DNA of 53,855 nt from IMG/VR virus record IMGVR_UViG_3300025483_000016, positions 1-53,855 of that record; one strand, written 5' to 3'. The notes below the pieces were generated by a model that was not told the DNA's origin, made no database searches, and saw only the letters and a program-made list of their open reading frames with translations. Positions 26,101-36,100 of the stretch are shown one piece after another. Both the position numbers and the translations under genes were made by a program. The DNA is from a virus. The first letter of the stretch is position 1; each line of letters begins with the position of its first letter.

Positions 26101-28236
26101 GTTACCAGATAAAGTTTTTACGAAAAGCATGTTAGTCGTAGTATATACTCCGTTTGGAGCTCCTTCGACTACACCATATGCGCCACTAGTTAATCCAAAT
26201 ACATACTTTCCTTCGTCAAAAGTTTCAGATTGGATTCTGGAATCCAATAGAATTTTTGTAAAGAATGAAGGATCAAAATAAGAGAATCCAAAAACAGCAT
26301 TGTAAGCAGCAGTTCCTGCAGATAATCTTCCCTTAGATAGAACGATATCAGCATCAGAATTAAATCCGTCTCCTCTTTTTTGTAGAGAGAAATTGCTTGG
26401 TTTTACTTTACCAATTACAGGAGTGATGGTATCGCTATAATCAACAACAAATCCAAGTTCGTTATCTCCTATAGTAGCACTAGATGATGAGGTATATAAT
26501 TTTCTTAAGTATCCAGGATCTCCGTCGTCATACTCTCTTAAAAGTAGATCAACTTCATCTTTGTCTCCAAACACTGTCAATTCTAAGAATTGAACTGACT
26601 CTGCTGAATTAATAAGAGGTCTATTTACAGATGCAAATGCTAGTGAAGTTACAGATCCAATAGAAGTAGCAGATCCTGTATCATCTCTTGAAGTGACATA
26701 ATATAGAGTTCCAATTTGACTCTTGAAAGTTCCATCAGTAATTCCTACTAAAGGATTGGTAGGACTAGTTACTTGAATTGTAATAGTTTTGATTGCATCA
26801 TTAGAAGAGAAAATTTTACCTCTTCTAGACAAAGTTTGTCTGTGATCTGTAGATGCTTCTGTATTGCTTAGTCCAATAGATCCATCATTAAATGTAGAAT
26901 ATAAGAATACATCAGGATATGCTGTAAGATCAGATCCTTCTTTGTTTAGTGGAGTGCTACCATAAACGTTAGTAACACTGAATGTTGGAAGTCCTCTAGT
27001 CTTTAGAGTTACATTGTCGCTAGATAGACTTTCTCTTGCTTTGTTGATCTCAAGATACTTAGTCTCTTTATTGACAATTTCATATCCTTTAATATATGCT
27101 TTTCCTGCTCCAATGCTAGCAATCATCTTTCTAGATGCTTCACTAACAGAGATACCATTGTAGAGACCAAGGTCATCTACTGCATAAATTCCATTGTTAT
27201 TATCTTTCTGAGCATACTCTCTGATATCAACAGAAAAATTATCTACAATATAATCTCCGCTTTCATCAAATGTTCTTCTTGCAAGAGTTTGCTCAAGAAT
27301 GCTGTAATTTGTTGGAGTAACCTTTTTCTGAATGACTCCTCTGAAAACAGTGATTAACTGAATAAAATTTCTATCAGTGATTGCATTTATAGCAAATTCT
27401 TTTAGTGAAAGGTTAATCTTTAGTCTATGAGCTCCAGGTGCTGTATAGTTCGATGATCCAATAGCATTATCATAGAGACTTGGATCTTCTTCTGGAGTTA
27501 CAATTTCTTCATTAATAATAAAACCAACTTTTGCAGATGGTTTGTCATAATACTCATCGATGATTAAAAGTTCTTCGTTATTTCTTACAAAGAATCCATT
27601 GACAAAATAAATGCCTTCTTCTACTTTTATAGCAGAAGCATAACCCATCGCTGGACTTTCTAGAGAGGTAACTTCTTCTGTGTCTGGATTGGTAACTTGA
27701 ATGCTGGTTGGGAGGACGCTACCGTCCGTTCCAACAACCATCAGTGGGGTATTTACGCCATCTACTACCTCAACAGTTTCTCCCTGTCTGAAGGTCGCCT
27801 CTGTGTTAGAATTACCACTGTTAAGATAATTTACATACAGTGTGTCTGCTGTTTCTTCTGTAGCAGTATTAGCATCGAGAACTGTTGCTAGTACGCCAGA
27901 ATTTAATCCTCTGATCTGTAGTCCTTTGAGCAAGGTAATATCGTATTTTTTATATACGATATCATTTCCTTCCCCAACTGCAACTTCAGATACAGAGGAT
28001 AGTTTTACGTAATCTAGTTTTGTATTAAGACCTACTTCTCCAGGGACAACTAGTTGCCCTTGTTTAAAAGCATATTTTCCAAAACTTTCAACCTGATTCT
28101 GTAGAATCGATTGTAGTTGAGTTAATTCCCTACCTTGAATAGAGTAACCAGGACGGAAAAGAATTTTATAAAAATTCTTATTTACGTCAAAGTCATCGTA
28201 GTATGGTGATGCATTAAGGTTAGTCTTCTGAGGCAT
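20125..28236 (-). CDS. DUF4815-type baseplate/tail structural protein (gp10 position)
   Basis: A 2703-residue protein starting MPQKTNLNASPYYDDFDVNK and RPGYSIQGRELTQLQSILQN. I recognise this as the DUF4815 family of large cyanophage virion proteins. A helical segment at about 1350-1440 (LEKRIERLEYYTTLSILEQQ, then HRVGNISSADYLCSIDSQQS) is characteristic. GxGY-type beta repeats occur at about 730-820 and 1935-2010 (NPGANYDSAIL, NGFGYTEPPAVVI). It sits where T4 has gp9-gp12, between gp8 and the fibres. No gp10 homology is visible by eye, so the gp10-like label rests on synteny. It probably forms a wedge extension or fibre-docking platform. A GCTAAATA motif lies 36 nt before the ATG. Confidence 0.85.
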   Translation of the reverse strand: MPQKTNLNASPYYDDFDVNKNFYKILFRPGYSIQGRELTQLQSILQNQVESFGKYAFKQGQLVVPGEVGLNTKLDYVKLSSVSEVAVGEGNDIVYKKYDITLLKGLQIRGLNSGVLATVLDANTATEETADTLYVNYLNSGNSNTEATFRQGETVEVVDGVNTPLMVVGTDGSVLPTSIQVTNPDTEEVTSLESPAMGYASAIKVEEGIYFVNGFFVRNNEELLIIDEYYDKPSAKVGFIINEEIVTPEEDPSLYDNAIGSSNYTAPGAHRLKINLSLKEFAINAITDRNFIQLITVFRGVIQKKVTPTNYSILEQTLARRTFDESGDYIVDNFSVDIREYAQKDNNNGIYAVDDLGLYNGISVSEASRKMIASIGAGKAYIKGYEIVNKETKYLEINKARESLSSDNVTLKTRGLPTFSVTNVYGSTPLNKEGSDLTAYPDVFLYSTFNDGSIGLSNTEASTDHRQTLSRRGKIFSSNDAIKTITIQVTSPTNPLVGITDGTFKSQIGTLYYVTSRDDTGSATSIGSVTSLAFASVNRPLINSAESVQFLELTVFGDKDEVDLLLREYDDGDPGYLRKLYTSSSSATIGDNELGFVVDYSDTITPVIGKVKPSNFSLQKRGDGFNSDADIVLSKGRLSAGTAAYNAVFGFSYFDPSFFTKILLDSRIQSETFDEGKYVFGLTSGAYGVVEGAPNGVYTTTNMLFVKTLSGNFVSGETIRDEAGNTLKITTDNTISHFVVQNRGLGYSTQSTLLINGVEYDSSKIELSISGQDATGKIYKVEIKDRNSVNIEYSQPPAVTVLQADGVAQPQTAAAIVPVLIRNAVTTYTPQNVKAIGCQYGSGNSNTFSADLVVDSQTYSEIKSVTDFTFFGSKGFKFIESTSFSADASGILQQGDLVQFSDVNNNLVRAVVQYATEQSGPSKTRVYLDIALPEDVTNTSIVRLRPKVQNPNAGTLVFPTGSKQVEQISAGGDDTKIKYYFRRDFVTTASSGGGTITFAAQLPFGTQRFVAFNEDNYIITVLDPGDAPDLTIGDIVYVPTDRVEITSATDTASGLTSGSISLQLPSTYFGTIPTNGTFPKLKLSSTIEVTNAKPRLKTSVENKRIVISASGDRVIPFRGTDYDSEVVEILTYSDAYKLNFVYEGTASQAPTIDSAGNLISGTDVTDRFTFDNGQRDTILDVSRIVLKPGFESTSGQLVISFDYFEHSQGDFCTIDSYLHEAGVTEDEIPGFNSAVHGNLELKNVIDFRPKVDSNAIIPGFQDQSSLSVTTGQFSGPGSVIASTPAPDSNLEYTFSFSQIQYLDRIDGVFLNKKGEFIVKEGNSSLNPTKPDPIEDAIPLFYAYIPAYTSSSKNVRITPVDNRRYTMRDIGKLEKRIERLEYYTTLSILEQQALNMQVKDSIGLDRFKSGFLVDNFEEHRVGNISSADYLCSIDSQQSVLRPQSKEDSLALREINTREDQRTVAGYQKTGNVITLPYTSLSLLGNNFASKTLNPNPFVVIQYVGDASINPSIDQWYDDTVEPLIVNTNTSLYNIFIAKENVRDSFSSLFNSFAINWVGTSSSFTSIVSLGEINTLEANATVSMASIGSSSNVNPQNNEVAKGVQSKTIGNSIVSDSLQFFARSIPVRFVLRRLKPNTKVSVFLEGRNIDRWVNPDFRFTGTATNSLSAFNGDIITDENGNASGLILVPAGHPPRENSTWTGDVDTVDYDSSFEEVRVTAGVKTIRFTSSATDENKNNVDTYAEVKFYATGVLPQNPSGVVSTKPAYFKANEGVQIVDNNTENPIRPNPLAQTFKVENYDGGLFVTGIDLFFNQKSSNIPVKVYLTDVEGDKPGKNIVPGTEKTLTPDTYLKIFTTGTVTVDVSESVIGSSSAASGPIKKIIDKNGVELIPSSTGKIAITNEQVYTLVLSNHNGRSFQQNENLTIGSVTTANNTNGTNFIVSIAKDSGKISDIKITNPGANYDSAILTIESPQIPGGSVATARIDVSDGKIYNAEVVLNGFGYTEPPAVVIKGIGNGAGGCQVETFIDIDTPAVRMGVAIDDIEVSGAIESSTATYFAFDNPIYLQNDTEYALAVETDSVDYAIWASRLGETDVATNTIITTQPSLGSVYRSQNIDNWTEDIFEDIKFTLYRAEFSITRPAELVLTNDKLGYEKLDNNPFNTNASSNTNATSLLFGNNNSIVKVAHRDNGFEDDGNSYVFYRGAEETAGITAETLNSVLFQVDNSGIDTYTIRSTNQSAGNAVGGGSDVFATYNRKFETLYPQVHYLSFTGTTLKSTVRTTNVIPVDSATTNYTSYSQTDYEKTFLNEPHYFTNQKMIASGINETLNSLDTSLEYKLSLSSTVSYLSPLVDLSSCSVKTISNRIENGSGTEDRYGRRNQVVSFYPIYSFTLTGNQNTEIQSNQTIKGKTSKAAGTIAKIDGSTVFVRIKTSQIFERGEEVDLGNQLSLSGVTVDSSLTQIITNINDASVIVARNPSIILETYENIITGRAVIWNNKTQELTVRNDARPIVDDYNGRIIDNVLFNRNAVVNSQVADIFRVGDFVKYPDQADDEASFLEISTVSYTNGVEFVAENTSKNSSSVAKYVTKEVSISSPATTIDVRLTANLKDVSNVAVLYKFKKASSQENFDDIDWQYFNVDGSPDTLEIANPENTISSIVEKQSSYQELAFSVSDLPEFSSFAVKVIMKGVDPAFVPKIQDIRAVASF

Positions 28237-28272
28237 TGTACTCCGCCGATAATACTAATATTCTCGTAGAAG

Positions 28273-28280
28273 TATTTAGC
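28273..28280 (-). promoter_or_regulatory. Late-promoter-like motif for the DUF4815 gene
   Basis: The minus strand reads GCTAAATA, 36 nt before the ATG at 28236, in the 57-nt gap after gp8. It is identical to the motif at 15199. Confidence 0.55.
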
Positions 28281-28293
28281 GAGTTTCTAGAGA

Positions 28294-30105
28294 TCAGAAC
28301 TCGATAACTAGTTTAATATCTTCAATCTGGTCCTGAGCACGGGTGATAAGACGACGGTTCTCGACGTAAATTACCTCACCAGAATTGTTCTCGATTTCTG
28401 GAGCAGCAAGACCAGATGCAAAGGTCTTACCTAGTAGAGAACCAGCATATCCTGTATCAACAGTTCCAGAAGCAGCAGATAGTCCTCCGCTAATTGCGTT
28501 TGCACCATTGCTCTCAAATGCGCGAACAACACCTTGATCGGTATGTGCAGTTGTTGTTTGGAGATACTTAAGAACACCATCAGTGGTAGAACCCTGATCT
28601 AGTGTCCAAGAAACAACTGTTCCGTATGCTGTTCCGTTAGTAACTGTCTGGGTGATAGTTTCATCAGGAATGTAGTCTGCGGTTGCTCCACTGATCTTAA
28701 CTGCCTTGAGACCAGAAAGAGTGTCTGCAGTAGCAAAATCAGTAGTGCCCCATAGTTGTGGATCTTTGATAATACCAATTCTACGGAAGTCGTTATCAAC
28801 AGGGAAGTCTCCTTGACCTTCGCCAAACTCGATACGAATGTTGGTCATGACACGCTTGCCATTCAACTCTTGCTCATGGATCGATGCGTGTCCTCCCTGT
28901 GGAGGTAGAATTGCTTCTAGAGCACCAACAGCGTTAGCAGCAGTTGCAACTGCTGAAGATAGACCAGCATCAGAGAAAAGGTTGCCGTTGCCAAGTAGAA
29001 TGTTAGCATAAGTGTAACCCGATCCTCTTGCTTCGATTCTTGCAGCAGTGATAGTACCAGAACCATCAGTATCGAAAGCAACTACTCCACCAGTACCATC
29101 TCCCTTGATGGAAGTGTATAGTGTCTGTGAAGCAGGAAGGTTTGTGCCAGCATTCTCAACTAGGACAACATCAACAGCACCATTAACAGCAAGTGCAGTT
29201 GCTTCTTGTCTTGAGGTGTTTGATGATAGAACAATTGGAAGGAAATCTGATGAGAGGAATCTTACAGCATCATCAATTTCTAGTTTGTACATAAACTTCC
29301 AGATGTATCCAGCACCAGTAGTTTCAGTGTATAAACCAGTAGCAGCGTTAAAGTTTGCTCCACCTTTTGATGGTTCTTCAGTAGCATTTTGACCAGCTGG
29401 GTTTGCTGGATTTTCGCCGTTGTAGAGACACTTGAAGACTTCGTAAGTTCCGTTCATTACATAGAACTTAGCATCAGCAATGCTATTTGCACCTGTTGCA
29501 GTCTGCTTACCAACTTGACCACCGCCACCAGGGGTAGCAGAGTAGTCAGGTTTCCACATGTCAAACTTAGGGTTCGTTACAATATCCCAGTTGTAACGAC
29601 GAATTACTGTTCTAGCATAAGCGGTAGTAATTCTCTTAGCAGCAATGATTTCGTCGTAGAGACCAAACTTCTCGCTCTGGTTGTCTAGTGGAAGAGGGGG
29701 GATGTCCTCTGTTGCGTAGCGATAGACTCCAGTAACAGCAGTAGCACTAGTATTAGTAGAACCACCGTCTGCAGTTTCAAGAAGAGTGCTGCCCAGTGCA
29801 GGAACAGAACTGATTCCGTTTGCTCCAAAAATACTCGATAGCAGGAGGGCACCATCATAAACAGCAGCAACCGTAGCACGGAATGCTGTTGATCCATACG
29901 TTCCAACATAGACCTCATTGCCAACAGTGAAGTTGGTTGAAGACTTTGTATGGACTTCTAGGTATGCGGTCCATTCTTGAGGGCGTCCCACAAAGAAGTA
30001 CATCCTTGAACGCTCGGCGCTAGTATCAGTAGCACCCTCAGAAAGCGACTCTAAGAATTGAGACGCATTAAAAATTCTAAACTTATCAGAGATAATAGCA
30101 GCCAT
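28294..30105 (-). CDS. 8: Baseplate wedge protein gp8
   Basis: A 603-residue protein starting MAAIISDKFRIFNASQFLES and RMYFFVGRPQEWT, the typical beginning of cyanophage gp8. T4 gp8 has 334 residues and forms a dimer in each baseplate wedge with gp7, gp10 and gp6. This copy is nearly twice as long. The extra length includes a GxGY repeat (ARIEARGSGYTYANILLGNG, about residues 350-370) and beta-rich parts after residue 430. The motif RTVIRRYNWDIVTNPKFDMW at about 165-185 is a core feature. A consensus late promoter lies 34 nt before its ATG. Confidence 0.88.
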   Translation of the reverse strand: MAAIISDKFRIFNASQFLESLSEGATDTSAERSRMYFFVGRPQEWTAYLEVHTKSSTNFTVGNEVYVGTYGSTAFRATVAAVYDGALLLSSIFGANGISSVPALGSTLLETADGGSTNTSATAVTGVYRYATEDIPPLPLDNQSEKFGLYDEIIAAKRITTAYARTVIRRYNWDIVTNPKFDMWKPDYSATPGGGGQVGKQTATGANSIADAKFYVMNGTYEVFKCLYNGENPANPAGQNATEEPSKGGANFNAATGLYTETTGAGYIWKFMYKLEIDDAVRFLSSDFLPIVLSSNTSRQEATALAVNGAVDVVLVENAGTNLPASQTLYTSIKGDGTGGVVAFDTDGSGTITAARIEARGSGYTYANILLGNGNLFSDAGLSSAVATAANAVGALEAILPPQGGHASIHEQELNGKRVMTNIRIEFGEGQGDFPVDNDFRRIGIIKDPQLWGTTDFATADTLSGLKAVKISGATADYIPDETITQTVTNGTAYGTVVSWTLDQGSTTDGVLKYLQTTTAHTDQGVVRAFESNGANAISGGLSAASGTVDTGYAGSLLGKTFASGLAAPEIENNSGEVIYVENRRLITRAQDQIEDIKLVIEF

Positions 30106-30139
30106 TGGTTTTCTGTTCCGACGTAATTTGTGCCTGAGT

Positions 30140-30147
30140 TATTTATA
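30140..30147 (-). promoter_or_regulatory. T4-type late promoter for gp8 (consensus)
   Basis: The minus strand reads exactly TATAAATA, 34 nt before the gp8 ATG at 30105. An overlapping CATAAATA begins 6 nt upstream. It lies in the 55-nt gap between the gp7-like gene and gp8. Confidence 0.8.
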
Positions 30148-30160
30148 TTTATGCAGTTAT

Positions 30161-33100
30161 TTAGGAAATTGAGAAGGGGATCAACTCATCGAGAAGATTG
30201 ATGTTATTTGTTCCATTATAAAGAGTGCAACCAGTGAATGAGTTCGCGGTTGTACCAGTATATTGAATAACTGCTCCAGTGCTGGTGAGTAAGTATCCTT
30301 CACTTGGGAAGTATGTGGTTGATCCAACAACAGTAACTGTTCCTGGTATCAATCCTTGAGTATCAGATTGAGCAACTGGATTTTGGATTGATGCGGTAGC
30401 GAGATTAAAGTAATCACCTGATAGAGTGTAACTAGAATTTGCACGCTCCACAAAATCATTAATTGTCAAGTTTGGATAGTAGAATTGGATATTTAGTAAT
30501 GACAATCCAGAAACATTACATACACCATCATCTAGAATTTGATCGAAGTTTCTCAAAGTTGGACCAGCATTTCCAGTTGTATATTGACCGACATACTCTG
30601 TCGAAGTTCCTGATGCATTAGTGATATCAATGATATTACCATCTCTTTGTGTAACAGTATATGGTTCTATAAGGTCAACAAATCCAGATCTCGTTAAGAT
30701 TGGATCACTGAATATTACCGATTCCTCATATCCATCAATCACACCAGATGGTGGAGTGAATAGAAGTACTTCTAGAGTTTCTTTTCTTAACTGAGAATTT
30801 GTCTGTACTGATAGTACAGAACTAGAAACTTGCGTAGAAGATTGTGATAGGAAGTTAGTTTGATCGATATTAATATTAACCTGGAGTAATCTTTCTCCAG
30901 GAGGAATGATTACTCTAGAAATAGAATCTACAACAGCTGAAATCTCTACTTTAACTACAGTTACGGTAGAAGTATTTTCAATTGTTGTAGAAGGAGTAAC
31001 TACTTGAATATTAGTAACTCTCTCAGTTCTACCTACATCTGCTCCTCCTTTCAGAGTAACAATTTGAGAATCAGATTCAATTCTGGTGACACCACCGTAT
31101 GCTATAGATACTGGATCTGGAATCTGTACAATGAATGTCCCTACTGGATGTAACTGTGCAGTTGTTCCCTCTTGTCCTCTCTGGACATTTAAGAATCTTC
31201 CAAAACCTTTACGGTAGTATCTAACTACTTCCGTTCCAATCTGTAAGTATCCATTAGAACTAAACTTAGTAACATCAGGAACAAATACAATGTTGTCGGT
31301 TGGATCTAATTCAATAGACAAGAATGCACCAACAGCATGATAATGACCAGCATTAATATCAGTATTGTCAATCTGATTAGTTACTATAGTAGTAAGTTGT
31401 CTAGAAGAAATTAGCGAAGAAGTAGAAATAATATCATCAATACGACCAGATATAATAGATACGTATTCATTTGGTGCTGTTGTTGCCTCAACAGTAATGA
31501 TTGTACCTACACCACCCGAGAGGGTTGTAATGCTATCAACACCAGCAGTGAAATTAGTTCCAACGTTCTCTACTAGTTCAATCTGAGCTTTAATTAGTCT
31601 ATCAATATCAGAAGGACTATTAAAGAGAACTGTAGTAAATGTAGAGACACCAGGAATTTGGTTTCCAAGTTCTGTAATGAACGAGGAAGATGACATAACA
31701 AATGGATCTAGAGTCGAATTGATTCCACCATTGATAGTAGAAACACCAAATCCTCTTCCTTGCAAGATCTCATATCTTCTTGCAACAACAACTCTTGGTG
31801 CTTCTGTGTATCCAGATCCACCCTCAAGTAGATCAACACTGATAACTTGACCTTTACTTACAAGAACTACTGCTTTAGCACCGCCACCATTTCCATTTTT
31901 TGGAATGAAATGTAATACTGGTGGTGTATAATATTGATATGCAGTTGGTTGAGTCAAAGGATCGTAACTACGCTGATTCCACTCAAGACTTACAACTGAT
32001 CCGTTTTCAATCTTGGCGACGATGCTTAGTCCTTCACCTCTAGTTACGCCATTATATGCTTCAACTTTAGCAATACCAAAATTGGAACCCGTGACATATC
32101 CTTGGTTTCTGTGTTCTTTGGAGGTTGTTTTTTCGGGTGCTTTCTTAACTCTCCTAAAGTCACTCTCTCCCTCAATTTTTACATAGTCCTCGTCTGATAG
32201 AGAAACAAAAGGATCTCTGTAGTACTTACCAATAAATGTTCCACGCCAAGAGTTTTCTGATACTGGATATGATAGTTCGAGTCTTCCATCCTCATCAGTG
32301 ACATAAGATATGCTAGATCCAGAAGAATTCAATTCAATAATTCTATTATCAGAGTAATCTCCTTTAATTCCTACTACAACATCAACACCTTGAATCAAAT
32401 CACACTTCTGACCTTCAAGAGTAAAGGTTAATAAGTTAGAAGATTCTGATGGATTTGTAAGTTGTCCGATAACATTGTAAGATCCATTAGGATTGACTTG
32501 CCATGCATGGAAAGATTCGGAAGAATTCAAACCAATCCAGTTTAACAATTCAGTTGCTCCAGAAGCAACATCAAACGTTACTGTACCTTGTGCATAGAAA
32601 GTATCTTGATTAAAATCATGGAAATTAATAATTTGATCTAAATCTCTTCCATAGAGATATCTCATATCAATTTTAGTGTCCTTCTTAATTGGAACGTTGA
32701 AAGAGATTGTAGATCCTGCTACACTATAAGAGTATTCTCTTCTCTGCAGAACTCCATCTATGAATACAAACAAGTAATCTTGCTGTTCGATTTCTTGTGA
32801 TGTATTATCTTCAACGTCCAGGATTAGGAAAGGACCACCTCTGACTTCATCTACTAGTGCATAGTCAATAGTTAGTCTCTTGTAGTTTCCTACTCCAATA
32901 CCAGCAACTAGTTCTACTGCTGTTGGTTCGCCAATGCTCTTAGCACCAAAGTCTTGATCCCAAATAGGAGCAACATCAAATACTAATTTGTTTGGAATTA
33001 CAGTTCTATCAATATAGTATGCATCAGAAAGAGGATACGATTCTGTATATTTTGGTCTCTGTAAGACAGCATTCAATGTTAGGAATAGATCTTCGTCTTC

Positions 33101-36100
33101 TTCTGTATTGACCTCTGTATCATCATCCCAATACATCTCAAAAGTAGTAGTCTCTCCATCTAAGAAGTCTGGAGTAGATCTAGTAACACTGGTGCCATTA
33201 AGAATATCACTTACATTGTCAAACAACGAATCTACAGATGAAATAACATCGTTACACTCCTGTGCTGACAATAGAGGATCAGGAATTATATTGTAATTAG
33301 AATACGTTAAGGTTCTGCTCCAGTTTCCAGCATAATTTGAATTGATATTGGTTTTCTCGATTAAACCTTTGCCCTCATTCAATATAGTATTAATTATAGT
33401 GTAGAAATTATTCAGAGAACTTTCTACCTGAGCACAATATGGGAAAGAAGTATCTGTTGCTACCGTATTATCTGTGAATGGAGGAATAGAAGTATATGTT
33501 CCTGCTCCCAAAGCATTTCTCATGGCATCAACCATAAGAACTTTCAATTCATTATATGCACCAGCAAATTCTGCAGGACTTACGCCTGCTTTCAATTGCT
33601 CTGGATATGGATAAAGATTTCTTTCATAGTATAGTTGTGCAAAATCAACTATTTTAAAGTTGCCACCAAATCTTAAATGATAGACAGTAGCATCAACATA
33701 AATGTCGATATCTTTTGCTAGATCTGTCCAGGTAACGTTAGGATATTGTGCAGCAAACCATCCAGCAATTTCTTCATTGAGATATTCTTTATTGCCAGCA
33801 ATTAAATCTGACGCATCCCAGAACGTTCCGTTATTAATACCACTGAAGTAAAAAGTTGCGCTATCAGAAGCAGAGAATGAAATAGGTGCTTGTAAAACAT
33901 CACCAGGATCTACAGCATACTGATTTCCAGGTGCAACTGCACCTGTGCTTGTAGGAATAATATAATCATTTCCGCCAGTTGATCCATTGAGATCAGTAAT
34001 TCCACTAGCAGCACCACCGCCACCACCAGAGTTTGCTAGAGCAGCATTGTTTAAAGTGATTCGTGTATTACTGTCAATGGAAACAATTTTAGTTCCAGAT
34101 GGGAATGCAGTACCAGAACTAATGAACATTCCAACAGCTAGATTGTTAGTATCAATAACTGTTACCTGTCTAGATCCTTGAATGTATGAAACACTTTCTT
34201 CTACAACATCCCAGTTTCTAACTGCTAATTTAGCAAGGTTAGTAGCATACTTGAATATATCTAAAGACTCTGTTTTATTTGTTATTATGTAATTGTAATC
34301 ATCATCTGAATTGAATATTGAGAGATAATCTACAGTTTTAATGTTTCCACCAAAACGTAGATCATGTTCATATGCATCAATAATAAATCCAACGTCTTCT
34401 AGATAATCATCGATCTTAGTGCTCCAATCTAGATTTGGATGTTTATCTCTACCATATCCTACTGCTTCCTCAACAATAAATTCTCTATTTCTTTCAATTT
34501 GATTTGCAGCATCTAACCATCTTCCATTTCTCTGGAATATATTTCTTAGTTTTTTAAAATACTGGTTGTTATATTGACTATCTTTGAACTCAATATATCT
34601 TCCATAAAATACTGTACCGTCATAAGAACTTAGATCTGTAAGATTGCTTCCAGTTAATTTCGATGATGGACCCAAGGGTGCTTGGGAAAAAACAACTTTA
34701 TCACCCGATACTGTGTAAGAAAGTTCTGGTTCTTGTAGAATACCATTTAATGTGATAATAAGATTTTTTGCACTGACTGGAGTAAAAGGATTACCCTGAT
34801 CATCTAGAAGTTGGAAAATCTTTTGTCCGACATTCTCTGGACTGCCAGTGTAACCAGTTGTTGCATTGACACCATTGACTCCATTGAAAGGATCGGCAAG
34901 AGTGACTTCAAATGCTCTTGTTTCAGAAAAATTAAATTCTGATGCATGAGCAGTACCAACTCCTTTAATTTCTTTAGTACTCTTCGAACTGGTTACAGTT
35001 TGAGTTACAATTCTTCTAGTGCTCTCTATACTAATCTTATTCTTTTCTGGATCCCAAAGTTGTATAATAGTAAAATTATCAGACTTTGGAGACTGCGCTG
35101 GCATTTTAATTTCAGCGTCAGATTCGATATCAACTTGACCAAACAACTTAAATCCAGCTGGATGAGTTGTAGATTTAATCAGGTCTCTCCATTGATCAAT
35201 TGAAGTTTTAGATTTTACGACATATGAATAGTCTTGATAGAAGAAACTATCAGTTAGTTTTTGATTAGCAACACCAAGTTTTCCTCTATCAGACTGATAA
35301 GATCCAATATTGTCATAGAATGATGCAATCTCTTCTGCAAGAGAAGTTACATATACTGCTCTAAGCATTCCAGAAGAACTAGAAATTTTTCCTACAATAG
35401 GAACTGAATTTCTTATACTTCCTGTAACATCATCTAATTTAAGTAGATTAGATCCAGATCTCCATTCAGCAACCTTGGCACTGAATACTTCAATACCATT
35501 AATCGACTGAGATACCTTTTCTCCTTTTAAGAAATTGCCACTAAATTCTTTCAGAGAAATTACATACTTTGTTGTAAAGGTAGAAGATACAGTTTTGTCT
35601 AGATGGTATGCTCCACCATTTCTAAAGATGTTAATACTTTGTGGAGTTCCAATAGTATTACTATCAACATATGCCTCTACATCAGATTCGATGATTTGAA
35701 TTGTTGGGGCATAAGTATATCCTCTTCCAGGATTATCTACAGTAATAGAGAAAATCTCGCCATTTCTCGCAACAACATTAAATGTTGCATCAAAACCATC
35801 TCCATCAATAATGACAATTTTTGGATTTACATAATTGGATCCTTTTTTGTCAATATTGACACCAGTTATTGTTTGTGTGGCAGTATCAAACAATACTGTC
35901 GCATCAGCAATAAAAGTAGAATTAAGATCGCATCCCAAAATAACAGGGACCTTCTTATAGTTTAGACCCAAATTAGAAACATTAATAGAATTAATCGCAC
36001 CAACAGCAAATTGTCCAGATGTAGTGTATGTAATAGTTCCAGATCCATCCCAAAGTGGAACATATGTCAAGTCATAAACAAATCTATTTGGTGTTACATA

